Source: Galeruca laticollis (taxonomy: Eukaryota > Arthropoda > Insecta > Coleoptera > Chrysomelidae). From it: a DNA stretch of 64,000 nucleotides. Positions 54,201 to 63,031 of the stretch are shown here, piece after piece (within the stretch, counting starts at the first letter, position 1; each line of letters opens with the position of its first letter). Where the stretch lies: positions 24,301,114 to 24,365,113 of the forward strand of contig OY998179.1 of the NCBI GenBank assembly GCA_963921935.1. The letters run 5' to 3'. Under the pieces are notes generated by a model, which saw only the letters and a list, made by a program, of their open reading frames with translations, made no database searches and had not been told where the DNA came from. The position numbers and the translations under genes were made by a program.

Positions 54201-55262
54201 TTGAGACTTCACCATTTGTAGTTTTTAATTTAACCATCCGTACAAGTCCATCAGGACCGAAAAGTACTTCACTTATTTGTCCAATTCCAATTCATGGGTT
54301 GCAAATTGTCACTTTTTATTAACACCAGCTGATCAAATTCTACATTTGGAGTTGTATTATTCCATTTGGTACGACACTGCAACTCACTCACATATTCAGA
54401 TGATCCCAAAACTGCTGCAATAGAGCCTGAATTTTCTGGTACTGAGTCAGACGATTAGAGAGAAGACTTCTTACATGTGGGTCCGGTAGCAATACCAATA
54501 ATCGTCCAATAAAAAAATGGAATGGGGTTAAAACATGTAGGCAGTTAGACTAGATGACATCGGAAAGAGAGGTTGTTAATTTAATACAGCTTCAATTTGT
54601 GTTACTAATAACCCTGCAAACGTTAAAGAGCCGCGAGCCATAATTTTTTTCAAATGATGTTTACATGACCAGCTTCCCATAAACCACCAAAAGTTGGGGA
54701 ATTCGCAAGGATAAACTTCCATTATATGCCCTCATTTTCAAATGTACCTGCTAAAGTTCCACTACATTTTTTAAGAAAAAATCCTAAATGTAAAAGTTCT
54801 CTATAAGCCCCAATAAAATTTGAACCATTATCTGAAAAAGCTTCTAACGGTTTTCCTCTCCTTGAGACAAATCTATGAAAACATGCAATAAAGGCTTCAA
54901 AAGTCAAATCCGATACAACTTCTACATGAATTGCCTTTGTAAACATACAGATAAATAAACGAATCCAAATACTTTACTAAGTTTGCAACACGTCCCGGTA
55001 TATGCTTTATAAAAATTAGCTCCGCATAATCAACTCCCACAGAACTAAAAGGGAAAGAGGGCGAGACTCTTTGTTTAGGCAATATGCGCATTTGCTGTGT
55101 TTCGTTTGTAGGATTTGTCCAGAAACACGTCTATTTGAAATTTTTCTTGCAAGATGTCTACCCCCAGAACCCAATAAGTTTGCCTAATAATGCTTAACAA
55201 AGATTGAGGACCTACATGAAGTAATATATTGTGTTCATATTCAAACAGTAATATTGTTAATT
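54201..55262 (-). pseudogene. BEL/Pao retrotransposon integrase remnant
   Basis: Minus strand, in several frames. The integrase N-terminal region is LLHVGPQSLLSIIRQTYWVL and GGRHLARKISNR (55260-55130). Then come PKQRVSPSFPFSSVGVDYAE with the first catalytic Asp, FTKAIHVEVVSDLTFEAFIA, and the second Asp in EAFSDNGSNFIGAYRE. The SPTFGGLWEAGH segment with catalytic Glu is near 54690. The C-terminal part fades near 54200. The order and text fit BEL/Pao. It is broken by stops and shifts throughout, and the RTE element lies against its upstream side at 55267. Confidence 0.88.
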
Positions 55263-55266
55263 TATG

Positions 55267-55346
<80 letters not shown>
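55267..55346. repeat. (TA)n microsatellite, ~40 units
   Basis: A pure TA run of 80 bases directly after the 3' end of the RTE-like LINE (minus sense). RTE elements commonly end in short simple repeats. Confidence 0.97.
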
Positions 55347-55347
<1 letters not shown>

Positions 55348-56696
55348 CATAAGACAGGCCCTAGGGCCTATAGCCGTGTAAGAAGTTTCCATCTGTATCT
55401 ATCGCTTGCTACGCTTTTCCAGTTCCGTATTCCCTTTTCCGCGACGTCCTGCATTACGGCTTCTTTCCAATTTCTTCTGAGCCTACCTCTCTTCTTCTTT
55501 CCCTCTGGTCTTATCCATGCTACTTCTTTTACATCTCTTGACTGTTCCATCCGTTCTAAGTGACCTAACCACTGCAGTCTTTTTGATTGGATTACTTCAA
55601 TTATTGTTGAGTCATTGTATAGATCATACAACTCCTTATTTGTGCGCCTCTCCCATCCTTCATCTGTTTTTTTTCCGCCATAAATTTTCCTTAATATCTT
55701 CCTCTCCCAGATTTCGAGTTTGGATTTCTGCTTCTTATTCATAACCCATGTTTCACATCCGTAAAGCACTGTCGGTCTTAATATTGTTTTATAAATTCTT
55801 TTCTTTGTTGCTCGTGTGACTTGTTTTGATCTCAAGATTTTGAGTAATCCTCCAGCACATCTATTGCCCTTGGCCAGTCTAAGATCGATTTCTGCTTCTT
55901 CCTCACATTTATCATTTATTAGGACACCTAGATACATATAGTTCTTGGTTTCCTTTATTTGTATCATTTTATCGTTCTGTAGCTCTAGCCGTAATGTCTC
56001 AGGCTCTTCCGTTACTGTTTTATTTCTTAGTTTCATGTACTGGCTTTTTGCTTTATTTATCTCCAACCCCACTTCTTGTGCTGCTGTCACTAGATCTTTT
56101 GCTATTTTCATCAGTTCTTTTTTTTTCCTTGATAATAAAACCACGTCATCTGCATATGCCAAACATTGGTGGCTTTTGTTCAGTAATATACCCCGACGGT
56201 TGATTTTGCTTTTCCTTATAACATCTTCTAATGCTATGTTGAATAGCATGGTAGATAGGGGGTCTCCTTGCCTCAGTCCTTGGGTTGTATCAAATTCTTC
56301 TGATTCTTCCCCTTCTACTCTCACTATATTTCTTGTCTGCTTGAGTGTCATTTCCACCAGTTTGCATAGCTTCTCTGGAATTTTGTATTTTCTTAAGACT
56401 CTCAATAGCTTAGTCCTGTTTATCGTGTAATAGGCTGCCTTAAAGTCGATAAACAGCATATATGTAGGAATCTCGTATTCGTAACAGTGTGTTAATACTT
56501 GTTTTAGTAAGAAAATTTGGTCTGTTGTTCCTCTAGCCTTACGAAATCCACACTGGTACTTGCCGGTTATCTTTTCTGTATATGTTTCTAATCGTCTTTT
56601 TATTAGTGTGGCTAGTACTTTGTACATGCAATCGAGTAGTGCTATTCCTCTGTAAATGTTGCAATGTGAAATGTCACCTTTCTTGTATAGCTTGTT
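55347..56696 (-). mobile_element. RTE-like LINE, 5'-truncated
   Basis: The copy begins in RT (LYKKGDISHCNIYRGIALLD, near 56694) and runs to a stop at 55368. After about 20 bases of 3' UTR comes (TA)n. The very short 3' UTR with a simple-repeat tail fits RTE. Its 5' end joins inverted Penelope sequence at 56696/56697. Confidence 0.82.
55368..56696 (-). CDS. RTE-like reverse transcriptase, open to the 3' end, 5'-truncated (~442 aa)
   Basis: One open frame holds RT motifs 1 to 7: GFRKARGTTDQIFLLKQ, motif A MLFIDFKAAYYTINR, motif B TTQGLRQGDPLSTMLFN and motif C CLAYADDVVLLS. It then has NYMYLGVLINDKC, the thumb (ILRPTVLYGCETWVM) and the C-terminal IQSKRLQWLGHLERM and GRLRRNWKEAVMQD. A Met inside the frame (56627) is not the real start, since RT text runs on to the truncation at about 56694. 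No stop is present over more than 440 codons, which suggests a recent insertion. The endonuclease domain is missing through truncation. Confidence 0.93.
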   Translation of the reverse strand, partial: NKLYKKGDISHCNIYRGIALLDCMYKVLATLIKRRLETYTEKITGKYQCGFRKARGTTDQIFLLKQVLTHCYEYEIPTYMLFIDFKAAYYTINRTKLLRVLRKYKIPEKLCKLVEMTLKQTRNIVRVEGEESEEFDTTQGLRQGDPLSTMLFNIALEDVIRKSKINRRGILLNKSHQCLAYADDVVLLSRKKKELMKIAKDLVTAAQEVGLEINKAKSQYMKLRNKTVTEEPETLRLELQNDKMIQIKETKNYMYLGVLINDKCEEEAEIDLRLAKGNRCAGGLLKILRSKQVTRATKKRIYKTILRPTVLYGCETWVMNKKQKSKLEIWERKILRKIYGGKKTDEGWERRTNKELYDLYNDSTIIEVIQSKRLQWLGHLERMEQSRDVKEVAWIRPEGKKKRGRLRRNWKEAVMQDVAEKGIRNWKSVASDRYRWKLLTRL

Positions 56697-56870
56697 TAGG
56701 ATATATTAGTTGTAATGCCACTTTTTTCTCTTTTTTACTAATTAGCTTATTTATCATATCTAATGGATAACCGTTAGATGTTGCTATTTGTCTAATTGTT
56801 TTAATCTCTCTATCAAAATTACATTTGTTCATAGGAACTGAAAAAGCTCTATGTATCATTGAATTATATG
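56697..56870 (-). pseudogene. Inverted Penelope RT-connector segment
   Basis: On minus it reads SMIHRAFSVPMNKCNFDREI, then IRQIATSNGYPLDMINKLIS and LQLIYPKQ. This is the region just upstream of the GIY-YIG domain in copy 2 (14556-14736). It is followed directly by the forward segment, so the breakpoints are only about 8 bases apart in the parent sequence. Confidence 0.9.
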
Positions 56871-57370
56871 CTGATGAAATTAAAACTTATAAAACCATCA
56901 CATATGCAGGAAATATTTCTAATAATATTTCAAAGATAATATCTTCAGCAACGAATACAACAATTTCTTTTAAAACAGAAAGTAACGTTAGTACAAAATT
57001 GTTAAATGTAAAAACAAAAATACCACTATTAAAGAAGTCAGGTATATATAAACTCAAATGTCCAGAATGTAATGCTGTCTATTTGGGTCAGACTTCTAGG
57101 AATTTTGAAATACGATACAGTGAGCACTTACGAGCATACAGATTAAAACAACCAGGTAAATCCCACTACGCAAAACATCTACTTGACACCAATCATTCAT
57201 TGACACCTAACACAGAACTAGAAGTACTGTATATTTGTGAAAAGAAACAAGAACTGGATTTCCTTGAAGAACTGGAAATTAGAAGACATTTAAGAAACCC
57301 ACAATATGAAGTTGTCAATGAACAGTTAAATCTAGGGAATTCTCCACTAATAAACTGTCTTCTTAAGTGA
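56871..57370 (+). pseudogene. Penelope GIY-YIG nuclease domain, intact domain in truncated ORF
   Basis: Starting at KTYKTITYAGNISNNISK, it has GIYKLKCPECNAVYLGQT, then NFEIRYSEHLRAYRLKQ, KSHYAKHLLDTNHSL and ELDFLEELEIRRHLRNPQ. It ends LLK-stop at 57370. The domain is undamaged, but the RT that should precede it is inverted or missing. The apparent ATG start (56825) lies in inverted sequence. Confidence 0.92.
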
Positions 57371-57631
57371 TAATTGTAAAGATCAGCAGATATAGTTTTC
57401 CTGGTTTCCTATATCATTGCACAGTTATACTGATCTTAATTGGAAAAATGATATCCAGGATATCACCATAGGGCTAATAATATCTAAGCTTCAATATTTG
57501 TAATATCACATCTTCTTCTTTTTTCTATAAACATATATTAAGCCAATGACAAGTTAGGTTACTTCTTGGTCTAGCCAAAAATAACTACTAAACATCAGGT
57601 AGGCATAAAATGAAATGTAACTTCTGTCATT

Positions 57632-57665
57632 CTGACGATGATATTGATTTATCGAAACAATTGTC
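57632..57665 (+). ncRNA. Hammerhead-ribozyme-like motif, Penelope copy 3
   Basis: All core positions are kept (CTGACGA, GAAA, ACAATTGTC). Stem II GAUA/UAUC has loop UUGAUU. The downstream strand AATTTTTTAGAA can pair with upstream TTCTGTCATT as two short helices around an internal loop, as in type I hammerheads. Confidence 0.68.
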
Positions 57666-57870
57666 AATTTTTTAGAATTTCCAATAACTTGTATTATATT
57701 GTGGAATTAACTAGAGACCTTGAGTTTCATTTAAAAACACTAATATGAGCATATTCCACGAAGTAAGGGTCGTGACAGTCAATTTCATCGAAACAATTGT
57801 CAATTTTTTATAATTTTTAATATATTGTGGAATTATCTAGAAACAGTTAGTTTAATTTAAAACAGTAACT

Positions 57871-58700
57871 GGCCTCACGCCACTTGTTACGTAGATCATA
57901 CGATTCATGAAAAATACAACGCTATATAAAATAAAAGAAGTTCAGAATTGGGCAAATTCACCCCATTTCACGGTATTATATTTATTTTTCATTTGTTCTT
58001 ATTGCATTTGAGTAATATATCGCTTCTTCTGTGTTGTTCTTAGGTTTGTGAGACTATCTGATTCATAATTTCTATGTACCTACTTTACTTTGTATTTTTA
58101 TTCACCCTGTTTTGATGATTTGTTATTTTTATATTAATTTAATTTTTTAAAATATATTTATCCAGTAGCACTTGAGTTGTAAATAAAAATAATATATTGG
58201 ACAAATTATGTCTCTTTTTGTCTGCAGCTTGACCCTGCTAGAACTCCAGTTAAAGTATTTCTTCACAACTTTTCGGTTATTATTGATTTTTACAAGGCAA
58301 TTAATTATTTCTTTTCAAGGTAACGCTCATTTTGTAAATCTTCTTGGAAGGTGAAATACGACAAGGGAACCGATTTTCAAAGAAAAGTTTTTTAATTAAA
58401 ATGATTGTGTTGATATTTTAATATTGTAACTGAAGCCTGTGAGTGATTAAGTTACTGCTATTTTAAAAAATATTATCTTAAAGCTCTCATCCCGCGTATT
58501 TGCGTTGTTGGTAGAGTCAAAATTTCTATTTGGAACATGTAACTCCCTTTTTTAAAATGTGGAAAAAATAAATTGGATATTAGTCAAAGAGGAAAAAGAA
58601 AATACAACTAAATATGATGACAGAATGTTTAATACCTATTTGTATTTTACGTTAAAGTTTTTCAATTGGGGAGGAAAAATTCATATTCGCCTTCTTGGAA
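57871..58700. other. AT-rich, no gene seen
   Basis: No supported frame or element end until TACAGGGTGTCCCAG near 58704. Confidence 0.45.
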
Positions 58701-58703
58701 ATA

Positions 58704-59640
58704 CAGGGTGTCCCAGGAGTTCGTACTAAAAAATTGGGAGGTGATAGAAAGACTAAAAATAATGATGGTATTTCATATGAATTTTTTTCTTTACGCCCTT
58801 CGTTAACGAACTATAGGGCTCTAAAGTTGGGAATGGAAAATGGTTTTTTATTTACAATTATTAAATGGCTGATTGGAAATTAGTAATATTTCAATCGTTA
58901 ATAAACACCATAATTGCACACTTTTTGGCGTGATATGCAAGTCTACAACATACTTGTGAACTCAGGTACCGACTAAGTTAAATGGTGGAAGTGCCATTTT
59001 TTTGGTGAGTAAAACTTTTTTCAGTTTAAATGGAACAATTGGCTTATGTGAACATTTTTAGAGATATCAAGTCCTCTTGTGACATATCGTTAACATTAAC
59101 GGTTTAAGAGATACGGGCAATTTTATGTCGCACTGCACACCTATTGGCGCATTCACATTTATTTTGAATGTACGATTACAGGAAGCATCCTGTATCATTA
59201 GTAAATTATTAATAAATTGGTGCAATCTACATTTATAAAAATAAACTTTTACATTGTTAATTTTGCTTTTATTATTATTAACTCTTGTTATTCTAAATGT
59301 AGAAGTGCATAGTTTCCAGATACATATCCTTTTACAGGGTGTTCGAAATATTCGAAACATATTGAATGAGTATGTCCCAAGTACGGCACTGTAATCACAT
59401 TTTTTAGTAGTATGTACTCGTAAACATACAAACTCAATTGAATTTCTAGGATGCTTCTCTAGATGCATTAAATAGATTTCATTTCACGCTAAAAAATAAA
59501 AAAAAACCTCTCCGATACCATTGTCAACCCCCAAAACGTGCATAAATTATAACTTTGATGGTAAAATTCTCTGCGGAAAAACAAAAAGGAAATAAGTAGA
59601 TTCGATTTTTTATACTCTTTCCAATTATAAAGAGCAACTT
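58704..59640. repeat. Non-coding remnant with mariner-type ends
   Basis: ACAGGGTGTCCCAGGAGTTC at 58704 looks like the end of a mariner-type element, and TACAGGGTGTTCGAAATATT at 59333 like another. The text between lacks a supported transposase. It is probably a MITE or a decayed TIR. Confidence 0.45.
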
Positions 59641-59653
59641 TAAAAAAATCTAT

Positions 59654-59960
59654 ATACAGGGTGTTGTTTTTAGGAAATACGAGTTTTGAAATTATTTGTT
59701 AAGCCGGACCTGCATTATCTTTTTGGAGATGCTTTTGATGGAGTTTCTAGGTAATGGTTATTACGTGTACCAAATTTCAAAATAATATACAGAGTAACTC
59801 GGAAGTTATGAGGTTCGAAAGAAATAGGATAAATTTATAAAACACCCTGTATCTCGGTTATAAAGTGCAGAAGACACATTAAATATAGATATTTGGAAGC
59901 ACCAAAATGAACTCCATCTACAGTTAAAGTTAGGCCCTTCCCAATGAAACACCCTGTATA
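59654..59960. repeat. MITE-like element with TACAGGGTG/CACCCTGTA ends
   Basis: TACAGGGTGTTGTTTT on the left and AAACACCCTGTATAATC on the right make an inverted pair about 305 bp apart, with another AACACCCTGTATC inside at 59842. There is no coding sequence. Mariner-type end motifs are common in this window. Confidence 0.55.
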
Positions 59961-60139
59961 ATCTTCGAACTAGCTCTATTAACTTCTCCGTTTTTAATAA
60001 ATCGTCCTGTACACACTACCCACGAAAACTGTGCGACACACTCAAACCGACCCAAGCTAACGTGGGTTGGGCGTGTGCTCGGTGTGGATTAGGATCAATG
60101 TGCGGTACCCTACTTTAAACCATTGTTTACAGAATAGCA
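59961..60139. other. GT-rich flank, possibly 3' end of the P-like element
   Basis: Repeated GTGGGTTGGGCGTGTG and CTAACGTGGGTTG text, GC-richer than its surroundings. Exact P-type ends were not identified. Confidence 0.4.
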
Positions 60140-61012
60140 CTAACGTGGGTTGTCCGTGGGCTGTGCGTATGCTGGATTAAATATGCGGTGTGCCTTAACC
60201 TTCCAACCAACCTTAAGAGAAATTCTAGAGGGAAAAGAAAGAAGTTCATGATGAGGAAAGCTGAGTTGCCTAAAAATATTTATCAAATTATCCAACCTAT
60301 TCGAAGAAGTAGCACGAATTCCAAAATTATTTTCAATTTCATATTCAAGTTGAAGAATAAAATTAAAAAAGGCATTAGTATTCATTTTGAGGTTTCCGAA
60401 AGGTTGTAATGTTTTATTTTCATAGGCTTTCGAATAACAAAATGTGCTACTATCGTCTACTTCTCTGTGGTTCCAGGAAAATTCTTCACAAACGTCACAA
60501 GTATGTTTTTGTAAGCACTTATTAATTAAATATCCACAGACATATCGGGTGAATAAGTATGCCACAATTTTGGTAGTCTCTATCTATTCTGATATATAGC
60601 TAAGGTTTTGTTTGCTGGTCTTCTGTTTCTGTTGGCAAATTAGCGAGTTTAAATAAAATTTTATCCTGATCTCCTTCACAGTTCTCTGTCCCCGATTATA
60701 AAAGATCCAAATATAATAATTTGTTAAATGCCCTTATAAACTGAATCGGAGTAGCGTTTACAGAAGGGCCATTTGGTGACTGGATTTCTATGCAACCTTG
60801 GTTGAAACGTCTAGTAAACACATACTCGAATGTTTGTTGCTGTAAAAAATCCCATAAAGCCTTTGATACTAATTTGCCAAAATTTCACAAAAGACAGTTT
60901 ATTTGTGATATCTTCATCCAACTTACTAAATACTTTAATGGATGAAAATAATTTCAAACAATTACCAAACAGTTCAGTTTGATATGGTAAACATTTCAAT
61001 GCTCTGTTGTAT
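60140..61012 (-). pseudogene. P-element/THAP9-like transposase, C-terminal part, frameshifted
   Basis: Minus strand pieces: ALKCLPYQTELFGNCLKLFS and FVKFWQISIKGFMGF, then the hallmark TFEYVFTRRFNQGCIE (family: YxxTRRLNQDxxE). SPNGPSVNATPIQFIRAFNK and a broken NCEGDQD segment follow. The last frame (60140-60565) has YVCGYLINKCLQKHTCDVCE, the Cys-rich C-terminal motif of P/THAP9 proteins. Frameshifts lie near 60800 and 60770, and stops near 60700 and 60600. The GTP-dependent transposase activity known for P is lost. Confidence 0.85.
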
Positions 61013-61014
61013 TT

Positions 61015-63031
61015 TTACTTTTCCGCCAACCTATCTAATATGCGAGAAAAGTATTGGTTTACCCACAAAAAAGTTGGAAATTTGAAATTTTTTTTGAGTT
61101 ATTTTTACGTTATTCATCAACAACAACACGAAAAAACGGTTTTTAGACAAAAAAATCCTGTGTGTATGTCGTCGTCGTCGTCGTCGTTGTCGTCGGCCAC
61201 TTTTCCTTACAAGTCTTGTTAGCACGATACAGCCTCCGGAGTGCAATAAGTCTCTAATTTTATGATGGAATATTATTAAGGACATTTCACAGATGAACTC
61301 TATTGATTTTCAGCTCACCAGAGCCAGTACAACGGGAGCTATGGTACTTGAAGTACGACATTTTGTCGTTTATCGAGAAATTTCAGTTTGTTAGCCCGAT
61401 ACAGCCTCCGGAGTTCAACAAGTCACCAATTTTATGATTGAATATTATTCAGGGCATCTCACTGATGAACCTCATTGATTTTCAGCTCACCAGAGCCAAT
61501 ACAACCGGTGCTACAGTACTTTAAGTACGATATTTTTGTCATTTTTGGAGAAGTTTCAGTTTATTAGCACGATACAGCCTCCGGAGTATATACAAGTGAC
61601 GAATTTTATGATTGGATATTATTTAGAGCGTTTTAAAGATGAACCCTATTGATATTGAGCTCACTAAAGCCAGTACAACGAGTGCTGTGGTACTTGAAGT
61701 ACCAAATTTTTGTCATTCTTGGATAATTTTCAGGTTGTTATCATGATACAGCCTCCAGAGAGTATACGATTGATCAACTTTATGAATAAGTATTGTTCGA
61801 GGTGTCTCACAGATGTACCTTATTGATTTTCAGTTGACTAGAGGGAGTACAGCGGGTCCTATAAAACTAGATATACTAAATTTTTGGTTATTTTTGGAGA
61901 AATTTCGGTTTGTTAGCACGATACATCTCCCGAAGTGTATACAAGTAACAATTTTATGATAGAATATTGTTCAGGGCCACAGATGCGGAAAAGTTAGTTT
62001 TAATCTTTAAAACCGTTTATTACTTTTCCGCCAACCTATCTAATATGCGAGAAAAGTATTGGTTTACCCACAAAAAAGTTGGAAATTTGAAATTTTTTTT
62101 TGAGTTATTTTTACGTTATCCATCAACAACAACACGAAAAAACGGTTTTTAGAATAAAAATCCTGTGTGTATGTCGTCGTCGTTGTCGTTGTCGTCGTTG
62201 TCGTCGGCCACTTTTCCTTGCAAGTCTTGTTAGCACTATACAGCCTCCGGAGTGCAATAAGTCACCAATTTTATGATGTAATATTGTTAAGAACATTTCA
62301 CAGATGAACCCTATTGATTTTCAGCTCACCAGAGCCAGTACAACGGGTGCTATGGTACTTGAAGTACGACATTTTGTCGTTTTTCGAGAAATTTCAGTTT
62401 GTTAGCACGATACAGCCTCCGGAGTTCATCAAGTCACCAATTTTATGATTGAATATTATTCAGGGCATCTCACTGATGAACCCTATTGATTTTCAGCTCA
62501 CCAGAGCCAATACAACCGGTGCTACAGTACTTTAAGTACGATATTTTTGTCATTTTTGGAGAAGTATCAGTTTGTTAGCACGATACAGCCTCCGGAGTAT
62601 ATACAAGTGATGAATTTTATGATTGGATATTATTCTGAGCGTCTTAAAGATGAACCCTGTTGATATTGAGCTCACTAAAGACAGTACAACGGGTGCTGTG
62701 GTACTTGATGTACCAAATTTTTGTCATTCTTGGAGAATTTTCAGTTTGTTAGCACGATATAGCCTCCAGAGAGTATACGATTGATCAACTTTATGAATAA
62801 GTATTGTTCAAGGTGTCTCACAGATGTACCCCATTGATTTTCAGTTGACTAGAGCGAGTACAGCGGGTCCTATAAAACTAGATATACTAAATTTTTGGTT
62901 ATTTTTGGAGAAATTTCGGTTTGTTAGCACGATACATCCCCCGAAGTGTATACAAGTAACAATTTTATGATAGAATATTGTTCAGGGCCACAGATGCGGA
63001 AAAGTTTGTTTTAATCTTTAAAACCGTTTAT
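61015..63031 (+). repeat. Nested tandem repeat: two ~1.0-kb units, each with 4.4 subunits of ~174 bp
   Basis: Unit 1 is 61015-62019 and unit 2 is 62020-63031. Each starts TTACTTTTCCGCCAACCTAT and has an AT-rich leader, a GTC/CGT microsatellite, and then subunits starting GTTAGCACGATACAGCCTCC (unit 1: 61218, 61390, 61562, 61737, 61912). Each ends CTTTAAAACCGTTTAT. Subunits differ more within a unit than matching subunits differ between units, so the 1-kb unit was duplicated last. It interrupts the P-like transposase. Confidence 0.95.
61150..61200. repeat. GTC/CGT trinucleotide microsatellite
   Basis: GTCGTCGTCGTCGTCGTTGTC-type run. The homologous runs at 62170-62210 and, inverted, at 3394-3416 differ in length and order of GTC and GTT. 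Confidence 0.9.

Larger units (their letters stand above)
56697..57870 (+). mobile_element. Penelope-like element copy 3, internally inverted at 5' side
   Basis: The 3' part (56871-57370) encodes the GIY-YIG domain on +, followed by the 3' terminal repeat (57371-57740) and tail (57741-57785). The 5' part (56697-56870) is the adjacent RT-thumb segment in opposite orientation. A piece of another terminal repeat follows the tail (57786-57870). No target duplication was recognised. Confidence 0.88.

Noticed and set aside
55264..55563. Open frame beginning with a long Ile-Tyr repeat
   Set aside because: It is a translation of the (TA)n microsatellite joined to the antisense of the RTE reverse transcriptase.
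56825..56870. ATG at 56825 as start of the Penelope GIY-YIG ORF
   Set aside because: It lies in the inverted RT-connector segment and is a by-product of the inversion.
59067..59468. 133-codon open frame on minus
   Set aside because: No domain, codon pattern or start context; it lies in non-coding sequence bounded by mariner-type end motifs.
61015..63031. Regular repeats that could suggest a CRISPR array
   Set aside because: Subunits are ~174 bp and contiguous, without spacers; this is a eukaryotic nested tandem repeat.
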